In this document: positions 45,480 to 55,712 of the stretch, piece by piece
Position numbering within the stretch: the first letter of the stretch is position 1
Layout: every line of letters starts with the position of its first letter
Assembly: GCA_928212115.1 (NCBI GenBank)
Contig: CAKMRJ010005745.1
Location: 80,110,635 to 80,174,634 of the forward strand
From: Lactuca virosa
Taxonomy: Eukaryota > Streptophyta > Magnoliopsida > Asterales > Asteraceae
Reading direction: 5' to 3'
Length of the DNA: 64,000 nucleotides
Notes under the pieces: model-generated
Told to the model about the DNA's origin: nothing
Database searches by the model: none
Seen by the model: only the letters and a program-made list of their open reading frames with translations
Program-made: the position numbers and the translations under genes

Positions 45480-46409
45480 GATGGACTATTTCAAGTCCCA
45501 TAAACTGCTTTTCCCCAGCTTCCAGTCAACATGACGGCGTTCGACACTTTTTTTTCCATACAAAGTGTGATAAGGTGTCATCTTGATGCTTGAGTGGAAA
45601 CTATTATTATAGGAAAATTTTACTAAGGGTAAATGTTCATCCCAGTTACCTTGGAATTCCAGGGTACATGCTCTCAGCATATCCTTCAACGTTTGAATCG
45701 TTCATTTGCGCTGACCATCGGTTTGCGGATGGTAAGCTGTATTCAAACACAACTTGGTACCCAATTCCTCTTACAGACTCCTCTAAAACCTTGAGGTAAA
45801 ACGGTTGTCACGATCGGATACAATCGTTAACGGAACACCGTGAAGCCTCACTATTTCCTTCACGTAAGAATTTGCAAGTTTATCCATAGACCATTTCTTG
45901 TTGGCTGCTATGAAATGCGCACTCTTAGTGAAGCGATCAACGACCACCTAAATCATGTCGTGACCGTTCCTTGTTCTGGGCAGTTTAGTCACAAAATCCA
46001 TAGTGATGTCTTCCCATTTGCCCATGGGTATAGGCAAAGGTTCTAAACTCCCATACGGTTTCTGATGTTGTGCCTTAACGCTAGCACAAGTTACACACTT
46101 GGCCACATACTTAGCAACATCGAGCTTCATCGTCGGCCACCAGTAATAGGGTTTTAGATCCCTATATATTTTCGTACTGCCAAGATGAATCGAGTACATG
46201 GTTTTGTGAGCTTCTTCCATCAGAAGATCTCTTACTCCTCCCGCCTTAGGTACCCAAATCATATCTTTAAATACCTTCAGTCCTTGACCGTTTGTATCAA
46301 ACACCAACGTTTTGCCCAAACGTTCCTCCTTTCGGTCATTTCTCTCTAAAGCTTCCTCTTGAGCTTTCTTTATACTTTCCATAATTGTCGAGACAACTTC
46401 AATCCACAA
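45480..46409 (-). pseudogene. Integrase remnant (Gy-H): zinc-binding and catalytic core, broken
   Basis: The first open piece (153 codons, 46409-45948) spans the HHCC zinc-binding region (HKTMYSIHLG ... CVTCASVK) and the start of the catalytic core with the first Asp (TMDFVTKLP). It ends at a TAG replacing a Trp codon in GHDMI(stop)VVVD. The second Asp region (VSDRD) follows. The segment that should carry the catalytic Glu is disrupted by a stop near 45695. A later open piece (45689-45486) continues with LKFSYNNSFHSS-type core end. Non-functional. Confidence 0.82.
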
Positions 46410-46429
46410 CGCTCTTGGCCTTTTCTTTT

Positions 46430-46920
46430 CAAGATTTACCTTCCGATTGAGAGCATCAGCAACAACATTTGCTTTACCAGGGTGGTAAAGTATCTCACAG
46501 TCGTAGTCCTTGAGTAATTCTAGCTAGCGCTGTTGCCTCATGTTCAATTCCTTCTCCATATCTTTAAGGTGAACACTACCGCTGCCAACTCCAGATCATG
46601 AGTGGGGTAGTTCTTTTCATGTTCTTTCAATTGCCTCGATGCATACGCTATCACTTTATCCCTTTGGGTCAGAACACAACCTAACCCAACTCCAGAGGCA
46701 TCACTATAAACTGTGAAGTCATCAACTCCTTCAGGTAACTAAAGAATCGGTGCTTCACACAACGTCTTCTTTAACTTCTCAAAAACTTCCTTATGCTTCT
46801 CATTCCAAGTATAAACAGCTCCTTTGTAGGTCAAAGCTGTCAATGGGGTTGCGATCGAAGAAATGCCTTGGATAAACCTTCGATAATATCCAGCTAATCC
46901 TAAAAAGCTTCAGATCTTCG
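46430..46920 (-). pseudogene. RT thumb and RNase H remnant (Gy-H)
   Basis: In one frame with two stops: FLGLAGYYRRFI (thumb/connection), then VYSDASGVGLGCVL with the first RNase H Asp and YASRQLKEHEKNYPTHDLEL after it. Palm and fingers of the reverse transcriptase are absent upstream. RNase H would degrade the RNA of the RNA-DNA hybrid. Confidence 0.82.
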
Positions 46921-46929
46921 TAGGACTTT

Positions 46930-47715
46930 CAATCGTAACCTTCAAGTTACAAAATAAATCCGTATTGAGGACTCCTTCTTCTTCTTAGAATAAGTACTTT
47001 CCATCATTCATTGTAACAGACCGATGGGTCATGTTCTAATGATCTTTCATTGTATACTGCACTACTTAGACTCAGATCTCCTAGGGACAAATTTCGGAAC
47101 AAACTATACCTTCCTTCATGTTCTAATGTGATACAATCACAGTTCAACATGTATAATTTCTAACTACCAACTTCTTTAACAATGAGTGTGATACTTCTAT
47201 TGATCGCTTTGATCATCTTTCACTTCAATCTTCTGACTTAAGTCAACTACTACATCTAACTTGGTTCTCTGAACCACATAATAAACTCATCTTAGTCGGA
47301 CTCGATTCGATCTGACCTCTAAGGTCGGAATAACAATCATCTTCTTAGTCATTACCGAAACGATGGTAACGACAGACTAGAACAAGACGGAATCAATTAA
47401 TAGCTCCTTGGTAACCTTGTGACTTTCCTTGATCCAAGTACGAGTCCTATGCTTCCGGTAGTATAGGCCTCTACTACCATTCACACCTACTCATACTCGT
47501 CCCAAGTATTGTCTCGCAGTTCACCAAATCACCATACAAGAATTTCACATAGTCATTCAATTCATCAGATGATAAAACCAGGGTTTATATTATTTCCTAG
47601 AAACGATTACACAAAGGTTCAAGTTTACCCTATACTATGCCTCTAATAGGCTAATCAACTTGTTACTATTCGCATTACTACTTCGTAACTTGATCTTCGG
47701 GTTTCAAGTCTTTAC
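46930..47715 (-). other. Non-coding segment replacing protease and most of RT in Gy-H
   Basis: No protease or reverse-transcriptase motif is readable. The segment aligns with Gy-A about 720-1330 in element sense, so both family members share it. It has no long frame. It may be the scrambled remnant of the missing region or acquired sequence. Confidence 0.6.
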
Positions 47716-47717
47716 TT

Positions 47718-47921
47718 CTACTTCCTAGCGTTATTATTTGCTTCGTCAAGGATATTGTGAAATTCCATTGGCGTAGGCGATGCACTTGGCCTTGTTACTT
47801 CATTTTTCTTCGGACAGTCCTTAGAAATATAGCCTTCTTCTTTACATACATAACAAACTCCCTTGAGAATCGTACACTGATTGGCGTAATGCCCAATTTC
47901 TCCACACCTAAAGCACTTCAC
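47718..47921 (-). pseudogene. Gag nucleocapsid remnant with zinc knuckles (Gy-H)
   Basis: 67-codon open stretch. CFRCGEIGHYANQC is an intact CCHC knuckle. CYVCKEEGYISKDC is a second with His changed to Tyr. It ends shortly after. The role of intact versions is binding genomic RNA. Confidence 0.85.
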
Positions 47922-47963
47922 CTTCCTGTCACAATTCCCAGAGTGTTTATTTTTTCACTTCCC

Positions 47964-48386
47964 TCACCATTTTCCTTTACCTCCTCTTTTGCCAGACTTT
48001 GAGAATATATTGCTCTTGTTGGGCCTTGAAGACCCCTCAAATTTCCTCTTCTTGCCAACTTCAACCTTGTTGGCGGTCCTGTCATTGATCATTTCTTCAA
48101 TAGACTTAGCAACCCTGATAGTTGCCTCAAGAACAGATGCCTGACGTACTGGCACAGTAATTTCATCCTTACTTAGTTAAAGTAAACGTTTTGTTTCTTC
48201 CATCTGTTGATCCAACATCGTACGCACCATTGCGTGCACCCCAGTCATCGTGATTGGCTCAGGCTGTGGATTATCGTTTCCGAATTCACTTTGCGTACTC
48301 GCCATTTCGATGTATACACCAATCATAGGTGATTTTAGATCTTTATTTTCGATAGGTGTTAAATCTTCGTTATTACTCCGAAACAT
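47964..48386 (-). pseudogene. Gag N-terminal and linker remnants (Gy-H)
   Basis: 48386-48177 is a 69-codon acidic/polar N-terminal piece ending MEETKRLL(stop). 48155-47964 is a basic, Lys/Ser-rich linker leading to the zinc knuckles. The capsid part between them is missing. The start at 48386 is the first Met after a ~275-nt leader from the primer site. Confidence 0.7.
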
Positions 48387-48659
48387 TTATATGTTAGTTC
48401 TAATATCATAGTCATACGTTTAGAATCCTACACATATAAGGTTTCCAGATCCGGTCGGCAACAGACCATAGATCTGAACAAACAATGGCATATATGGCAA
48501 ACATATATCATTTAGCACATAAAAGCATTTTAGGCATTTTTCCTAAAATAAAATAGTGCTCGTGTCCAAATTATGGTAGACACTCATCTCACAATCATCA
48601 CTTAGCATTCTAAGTTTAAGTCTAGAAATCCTACAATTTCTTAGTTCGCTTAAACTAAT

Positions 48660-48671
48660 GCTCTGATACCA
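48660..48671 (-). other. Primer-binding site of Gy-H
   Basis: Element sense TGGTATCAGAGC, two bases from the 5' LTR end. Confidence 0.9.
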
Positions 48672-48673
48672 AC

Positions 48674-51135
48674 TGTGACATCCCCTAATTTCTCAGCCAG
48701 AAAAATACCGATTTAATTTATGCTTTTTAAAATAAAATCAGAGAAATATTTTTAAAAGATGTTGCAGAATTGGTCCCCAAAACAAAAACATGATAAAAGT
48801 TTGTCAAAACCTTTCTTTAAGAAATATATAATTTCCTTTTATATCAAAACCTCGGGATGTCATGTTCCGATACAGATCAAAAACATAAACAAGACATTAT
48901 AAGCCTTACAACAGTTATTTGTAACTACTGGCCTATAATCCAAAAATCACTCATCATCATCATCCGACTATGCTCGGGGTCCACTACATGTAATATAAAA
49001 AGCTGAGTGGGTCAGGCTTGGAAGCCTGGTGAGCATATAGGGTTTTCAACCCACAATAAATAAATTTATTGTACTTAAACATCAATCAATCAACCAAATT
49101 ACCCCAACCCCATTATCTTATTAATTTCTTAAGGGTTTACCCTAAGATTCAATTATCACTCCTTCCTAAGGATTCATCCTAAGGAATAGGCACAAGGTCA
49201 CACCATCGCCAGGGTTTATACAACAGGTGCTAAGTCCATAGCTCTCATTTATTGACAGTATTATTGACAGTATTCTCCCCTGTCATACATGTCAATGGGT
49301 TTTTAGAGTACAGCAGATGAACATATAGTTCACACAGCTACAGGTTGCAAGCCTGCTAGTGTTCCACAGACCGTCTAGAATAGTCCATGGTTGTCATCCA
49401 TACTCTGTTGAATGACGGGGGTCAACGTTTGGGTAAGTGATTCTCTCAAATTTCACCACTCACCCTCAACTCATGATCAATATTACTGATCATCTCATTT
49501 ATCCAACTCACCTTTCATCACACCCACTATTTCATCTACCCATGTTTTACCCAACATTTTTTGTAGATAAAAATACATATACAGTTTAAATTATTTAAAA
49601 ACCTGTATAAATCATTCCTTCAACACCCATCTCAATTAAACAAACAATATATATTCACACAGCACGTATTTTATGTAAAATACTTCATATCTATGTGTAA
49701 GGTGAAAGTAACTACACACTCACCTGATTTAATGAAAATCGGGTAGCAATTTGTTTCCTAAAACGATCGTTTCTAATAAAACCGGGAGTTTTATTGAGAA
49801 ACCGGGCTCTGCAAGGGTTGGGCTTCGAAACCGAAATGATAAATTTTCCGGGCTTCTCGGGCACTTCGCGGCGTATTCTGGGGGTTATAATCGATACCGG
49901 GGCTTTGGGTAATATTAAAATGAAGGAAATATGAAGAAAGGGGCTAAAAGTGACAATTTCTTAAAATTATCCGAGAAGGCTCGCAGCCTTCTATTTATAG
50001 GGGAGGCTTCTGATCGGACGGCTGAGAAGCTCCCAGGTGGCAGCAGATCCGAAGGCTCGCACGTGATCTGCGCATGCGAGGGGCTCATTGGCGTCTTCTT
50101 AGTGGACCGAGGTCTAGGGTCCGAGATAGGGGGTTCGTGGCTCACTGCGAGGCTCGGACGGATGAGTCACTACACACGCGTCGGATGCGAGGCTCGCGAC
50201 CGAGGCACACGCGTCGGACTCTCGGCTGTACACATGTCACTCCTCGAATGCTTCCACGGCTTCGGATGACTTAGCATATTTCGGACACGTGGCACGATCT
50301 AAGCGAGGGTGACGTGGCCGAAGTACACATATGCGAAATTTCTCGATTTTTGTGCAAAAACTTCAAAAATCCATAACTTTCGCATACGAGCTCCGTTTTT
50401 GACGTTCTTTATATGCACGCGTAGGTAAAATTACGCTCTACAACTTTCGTTTAGACTTCGTCGGCTAATTTTGAATTTAATTTTTATATTATTATTTTTA
50501 ACAGATCGGGACAGCAAATCCGTTAAAAATTCATAACTTCTTCATCTGACGTCCGTTTTCGTCTGTCTTTTTACCGTTGTGCTACTATTTACGAGACCTT
50601 CGATTCTCGTTTAGGTCATGTCGGCTAAAAATCACTCGATCTAAAATTCGTGTTTTTAGCTGTCTACTGCTAAGCTGAAACTTCGAAAAATCATAACTTC
50701 CTCATACGAAGTCAGATTTGGGCGTTCTTTTTATACATATTCTCGGTTTAACGAACACTACAAGTTTCGTTTAGATCACTAAGGCTAAAAATTAGTTTAT
50801 CAAAAACTCACTTTTTACGACATTCGGCACCGTGCCGGTTTTGTCGTGAAACTTCGACAGGTCATAACTTCTTCGTTATAACTCGGATTTCGGCATTCTT
50901 TATATATCTGTAATCCTTGTCACGACCACTACAACTTTCTTAATAAATATAGGCTTTATCTAATATTTATTTTTGACGCTCATTTTTATTCTTAATTAAT
51001 TAAACCCTAATAATTAAGCATAATTTTCACATAAAATTCACATAATTCCTTTTCATTTCTTCTAAATGAGTTACAAAGGTTAACCTAGACTATCATATCA
51101 ATATTAATGCCTAGCCTAGAAACACGGGCATTACA
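48674..51135 (-). repeat. 5' LTR of Gy-H (2,462 bp)
   Basis: Partner of the left LTR with the same ends and modules: TATAAATA at 49992-49999, hairpin at 49013-49028, four GAAGTTATGA boxes at 50360-50880. Differences include scattered substitutions and a missing ~10 bp near 51023 (AACACATAATT in the other copy). Antisense open frames at 49931-50274 mirror those in the left LTR. Confidence 0.93.
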
Positions 51136-51361
51136 CCTAGCGTCCTTATTCCTTTAAATAGGGAGCAAAAACCCAAAAGATTAGGGTTTTCATTCCAAAT
51201 GTCAACACACCATGTTCCAAGATGCAACATGCCATGTTGACCTTAATATAAGTTGTGTTTTCTTATCCATACACGCCGTGTTGGTTCTCCAACCTGTCGT
51301 GTCCACTCCTCAAAATGGGATTTATTCCCAATAATTGTTCCTCAAGATCCCGGCTGTTACA

Positions 51362-51694
51362 TTATGAAAACTATTTTCTTTGTTTATAATTGTATTCCAA
51401 AACATTTTTGTTTTGAAGAAATTACTGTATAAGTGAAAATTGTGATATGTTTATATATTAAGTTATGGAAGAATTGATTATTGACTAATTTGTGGTTATA
51501 TAATGGTTTTTTGGATGGTTATTAAAATTTAATTTACTGATTCAACATAGCTTAAATAAATCTGTATAAAATGTGGAATTTACTTTTAAACTTAAGAAAA
51601 TTGAAAGCACAAGAAAATGCAAAATGGAAAAAGAAAAAATCAAAAAATCCTACAACATGACATGTGTCAAACTAAAGGAGAACATGACATTTGG
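51362..51694. other. Unassigned AT-rich stretch between Gy-F and Gy-I
   Basis: AT-rich, no open frame, no repeat partner in this window, no RNA gene seen. It is the flank of both the Gy-F 5' LTR and the Gy-I 3' LTR, so it is either old unique DNA or another fragment too decayed to place. Confidence 0.5.
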
Positions 51695-53539
51695 TGTAAC
51701 ATCCATAAAATCATGATAAATTTAAACTTTTTAAAACCATCCAATTTCATAAATTGTTTACAATCATAGTTCAAAACATGTTCAACATCAGTGTCTCCCA
51801 AAATCATAAGCCAAAAACATGAGTATGTGTACGGTCACGCCTTCGCCTTCCCGCGATCATCCGAAGTACCTAAAACATAACACAAAACTGTAAGCTAACG
51901 CTTAGTAAAATCCCCCAAAGTACCAACACATAACATAAGGATAAACATAAACAACATGCATACAGAGCCTTCAGCCTGACTGGAACGCCTCACCCGCTTA
52001 CAGTCTTCCTGGTACGCTCACAAAATCTTCAGCATGACGGGTACGCCTCACCGGGCCTTCAGCCTATCTGGAACATTCTACGGGCCTTCGGCCTGACTGG
52101 TACGCCTCTCGGGCCTGCAGTCTATCTGGGACACCATGGGTCTCTTGGCCTTCAGTCTACACTGGTCCGCCTAAAGCCAACCACATATAAAGCATGTCGA
52201 CATATACATAACAGATAAGCATACATCTAACAAGTCAATAGAAAATCAGACAAATATTATAGATCACTAAGCATAGCATCATCATATAGACCATGATACA
52301 AATCTAATAGATCACCACAACATACCAACATGCGATAAACCATGGTAACAATCCAATGGGTCGGCCTTGGTGACTTCGACCCAAAAGTACAGTGAGGAAA
52401 ACTCACCTCACAAACTGAGCAGACGATGATGAGGTACCAACTCCGAATCTCAGCTCTCTACCCGACACTTATTCCCACAAGTGACCAATTTCCATCAAAA
52501 TCCCAAAATACCAAAATACCCTCAAGGTTAAACTTGGTCAAACTTTGTTAAAGTCAACTGGTCAAACCAACTAAGTCAACTGAGTCAACCCAACCGAGTC
52601 AACTTAGGGTGCATACGCGGGGCGTACTCCTGAGGTATGTTCGGCGTACACGAAGCCTCGCACGTTGACCACCATCGGGGTGGTTGACCTCGTACGCAGG
52701 GTGTACTCCGAGTACGCGGGGTTTACCCTCGCAAGTCCAAAAATCGCATTAAGAGCTTAATGTCTTAAGCTCTTACGTCCAAACTTCAAATCCATGGCTA
52801 AAATACTCTTAGGAGCAACTTTATGACCTAGCATGTCCAATAAGTGCTTAACACAAGGTCTTATTCCATTAAGACATTCTCCAATATGTATGAAGCAAAG
52901 CTTACCATTTTGAACCCCTTTTTATGACTTAAGACCCCTCCTAGGGTCTGAAAGGACAACTCAAATATCAAGAACATGCCATATTCAAGATCTAACATTT
53001 TGGGACCAAAAAGCTTCATAAAGACAACCAAAACTAGATCTATGAGTTACAGGGATAAAGTTGCAAGCTTTATACCTTAGAATGGTTAGAAATGAAGTAG
53101 AAATCCCAGATCCAAGTGTTCCACTCCTTCAAGATGAGCTTGTCTTCTTTCCTTTTTCTTCTAAGGCGCCAAAAACACACTTCCAAGCTTGAAAAGGCTC
53201 CTCAAGGTGGTTCTAGGGTTACAAACACGTATGATAGGGATGGAGGCAGTTAAGGTGGGAGAAATAAGGCCATAAGAGTGCTTAAATACCATCCAAACAC
53301 TAAAAATTAGGATTTCCTTATCTGGAAAGTACATCAAGCGTACACTGATGTACACCCAACGTATTAGGGCATGCCCTAGTATGCTCAGCATACACCACAT
53401 ACACATGACGTACTCCGAAGGCCATTATAAACAATGACATTAGGGCTTCTTTACACACTTTCTTGAACTTAGGAACCAAAATGCACATAATAAAGTTATA
53501 GGGTTGAAATTTGAAGTACCTTACCACTGGGATGTTAAA
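51695..53539 (-). repeat. 3' LTR of Gy-I (1,845 bp)
   Basis: Element sense starts TTTAACATCCC (first G changed to T from the usual TGTAACA) and ends GGATGTTACA. It holds a palindrome block (53326-53420, e.g. TATGCTGAGCATA), a TATTTAA box (53282-53288), a second block (52613-52735), degenerate tandem repeats with CCTTCAGCCT...ACTGG (51965-52180), and the hairpin TAAGC/GCTTA (51891-51904). Confidence 0.85.
53282..53420 (-). promoter_or_regulatory. Gy-I LTR promoter: TATA box and palindrome block
   Basis: TATTTAA on the minus strand, preceded by TATGCTGAGCATA (53380-53392), AGGGCATGCCCT (53367-53378) and weaker TACGC/GCGTA copies. Confidence 0.55.
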
Positions 53540-53551
53540 ATTATCCCCCAC
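53540..53551 (-). other. Polypurine tract of Gy-I
   Basis: Element sense GTGGGGGATAAT directly before the LTR. Confidence 0.85.
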
Positions 53552-54125
53552 TTGATCTAGACTTTGTCCTCGAAGTCAGTTGTGGCGAATAACTCAGGAT
53601 AATGCTCCTGCATCTCATCCTCCGGCTCCCAGGTCCACTCGGAGCCCCTCCGATGCTGCCACCGTACCTTACCAAATGTATCTCCTTGTTGTGCAAGACC
53701 TTCATCTTTCTCTGTAAACTAGCCATCAGCCTCTCAACATAGTTCAAGTGTTCATTAACCTGAATATCATCCAAGGAAACCACTTCCTCATCATCGAATA
53801 TGCACTTTCGCAACTGCAAAACATGGAAAGTGTTGTGAATTTGACTAAGCTCCTTAGGTAGATCTAACCTGTATGCAACCTTTCCAACCCTGGTAATCAC
53901 TCGAAAAGGACCAATATACCGAGGACCCAAATTCCCCCTCTTCCTGAAGCATATCACACCTTTCCAAGGTGAAACCTTTAGTAATACCATATCACCGACC
54001 TGAAACTCCAACTCGGATCGACGCCGATCGGCATAACTTTTCTGCCATCTTTGAGCTGTCTGCAGTCTCTGCTTGATCTGCTGGATAAGCTCTGAGGTCT
54101 GAAGGACTACTTTGATCTTTCCCAT
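53545..54125 (-). pseudogene. Integrase C-terminus and chromodomain of Gy-I, one frameshift
   Basis: A 194-codon open frame carries the integrase end (SYADRRRSELEFQVGDMVLLKVSPWKG ... LGPRYIGPFRV ... NTFHVLQLRK). At about 53680 a single-base shift moves the chromodomain into the neighbouring frame, where WTWEPEDEM and YPELFA can be read up to about 53570. The chromodomain would target heterochromatin. Apart from the shift this is the best-preserved protein segment in the window. Confidence 0.85.
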
Positions 54126-54860
54126 GACCCTGTGACCAACCTCCCCCTAACAAACATGGGTACGACATCTCCGACCATACAAGAGCTCAAAAGGCAGAGC
54201 ACCAATGTTGGAGTGATAACTGTTGTTGTAGGAAAACTCCGCAAGAGGTAGGTAGGAATCCGAACTCCCACCGAAATCAATAATATAGGCCCGCAACATA
54301 TCCTCAAGGTTCTGCATCGTCCGCTCACTTTGGCCGTCGATCTGCGGATGGTATGCAGTGCTGAAATGCAACCTCGTGCCCAGTTCCTTGTGGAACTTCT
54401 GCCAGAATCAGGAGGTGAATCGAACATCTCGATCAGAAACAATGGAAATTGGAACCCCATGGCGAGATACAATCTCTCGGACATTAACATCGGCTAACTT
54501 TTCGGCCGAAGAGCTCTCCCGAATAGCCAAAAAGAGGGCACTCTTGGTCAATCGATCAAAGATGACCCATATAGCATCAAAACCCTTTGTCGTTTACGGA
54601 AACTTGGTGATAAAATCCATGGTGATCTGCTCCTATTTCCACATGGTAACCTCCAGAGGTTGCACCTTGCCATGCGGCCTCTGATGCTCGGCCTTGAACA
54701 ATCTGCAGGTCAAGCACCTCTCGACATACCATGCAATCTCCCTCTTCACACACGGCTACCAATAACTCAATCTCAAATCCTTATACATCTTGGTGGCCCC
54801 CGGGTGAATAGAAAAATGAGACTTATGAGCCTCCTCCAACACAATCTGCCTGACCCCGCC
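54107..54860 (-). pseudogene. Integrase zinc-binding and catalytic core of Gy-I
   Basis: From about 54850: HKSHFSIHPG and CLTCRLF of the HHCC zinc-binding region, then MDFITKFP (first Asp), VSDRDVRF (second Asp) and, in the open stretch 54371-54147, HPQIDGQSERTMQ with the catalytic Glu, continuing through AEFSYNNSYHSN. All three catalytic residues are present. Stops at a few positions (near 54590, 54410, 54147) inactivate it. Confidence 0.85.
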
Positions 54861-54903
54861 CAAAAACTGGAACCCAAACCCGACCACACCGGTTCAATAA
54901 CCC

Positions 54904-55710
54904 TCAACTATCCATGCCAAATCTATCAATCTCACCTCTAATCCTTTCATGTTTCCAATTCTCTTTCCAAAATCCCTCTACCTGGGCCTTTCTGATCAAT
55001 CCCAAAAGCAGAGAATCCACATATATCCTCATACACATATCTCCGCCTGAATACCCAGCCGAGTTGCGGCTCAAAGCATCTGCCACCACATTCGCTTTAC
55101 TCGGATGGTAAAGGATCTCACATTTATAATCATTCATCACGTCCAGCTACATGTGCTGCCTCATGTTCAGGTTCGGCTGATCTATAAGATGTCTCAAACT
55201 CTTGTGATCCGTGTAAACCGTACAACAGACCCCATATAGATAATGTATCCAAATCTTGAGGGCAAAACCACTGCCCCCAACTCTAGGTCATGGGTGGGAT
55301 ATCGCATCTCATGCAACTTCCGCTGCCATGAAGCATAAGCAATCACTCATCCTCTCTGCATGAGGACTGCCCCTAAACCAGTGATGGATGCATCATAGAA
55401 TACCACAAAATCCTCAACTTCCTTCAGGAGGGTAAATACTGGGGCCTCACATAACCTCTGTCGGAGTGTCTCAAATGTTGACTGCTGCTCAGGGCCCCAT
55501 GGGAAATCCACCCCCTTCCTCGTTAGACGAGTGAAGGGTACCACAATCTTGGAGAAATCTAGAATGAATCTCTGATAGTACCCTGCCAAAATCCAAGAAA
55601 CTCCTGATCTCTGAGGGAGATTTTGGAACCTCCACTGCATCATAGCCTCGATCTTGGCCGGATCGACCAAAATCCCATCCTGTTTAACGAGGTATCCAAG
55701 GAATTGGACC
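54904..55710 (-). pseudogene. RT connection and RNase H of Gy-I
   Basis: 55670-55347 reads the connection (GYYQRFILDFSKI) and the RNase H start with FYDASITGLGAVLMQ. After stops, 55140-54904 reads the end of RNase H (ILYHPSKANVVADALSR, with the last conserved Asp). The frame is broken at least twice between them. Confidence 0.85.
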
Positions 55711-55712
55711 TC

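Larger units (their letters stand above)
42455..51135 (-). mobile_element. Gy-H: complete chromovirus-type gypsy element, internally deleted (8,681 bp)
   Basis: Two LTRs of 2,472 and 2,462 bp, TGTAATGCCCG...GGGATGTCACA in element sense, primer site beside the right LTR, polypurine tract beside the left LTR, and CCTAG duplicated at 42450-42454 and 51136-51140. The undisturbed target is visible in the other Gy-F LTR (near 32550). The internal region is only 3.75 kb. It keeps gag ends with a zinc knuckle, RNase H, integrase and a chromodomain remnant, all broken by stops; protease and the reverse-transcriptase palm are replaced by a non-coding segment shared with Gy-A. LTR copies differ by scattered changes (a few per 100 bp where I compared), so insertion is fairly recent. 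Confidence 0.93.
31547..51361 (-). mobile_element. Gy-F: gypsy-type gag-only element, hosting Gy-G and Gy-H
   Basis: On the minus strand: 5' LTR (51361 to 40766, split by Gy-H), tRNA-Met primer site, about 3.9 kb of internal sequence (split by Gy-G), polypurine tract, then a 3' LTR (32775 to 31547) whose last ~690 bp are missing because Gy-C begins there. The two LTRs match well (for example 31580-32570 with 41480-42454). A gag remnant is present and pol is absent; the distal internal half holds the hairpin array instead. It is older than Gy-C, Gy-G and Gy-H, which are inserted in it. Confidence 0.8.
40766..51361 (-). repeat. 5' LTR of Gy-F, split by Gy-H (about 1,910 bp without it)
   Basis: Element-sense start is TGTAACAGCCGGGATC (right end) and the end is GGAGTGTTTCA (left end, where ACA has become TCA). 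It carries weak ACACG/CGTGT palindromes near 51205-51300, a TATTTAAAGG box at 51153-51160, a second palindrome block at 41655-41765, degenerate GGTCTT repeats at 41090-41300 and the hairpin TAAGC/GCTTA (40982-40996). Gy-H is inserted just after the TATA-proximal leader; CCTAG is duplicated. Confidence 0.88.
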
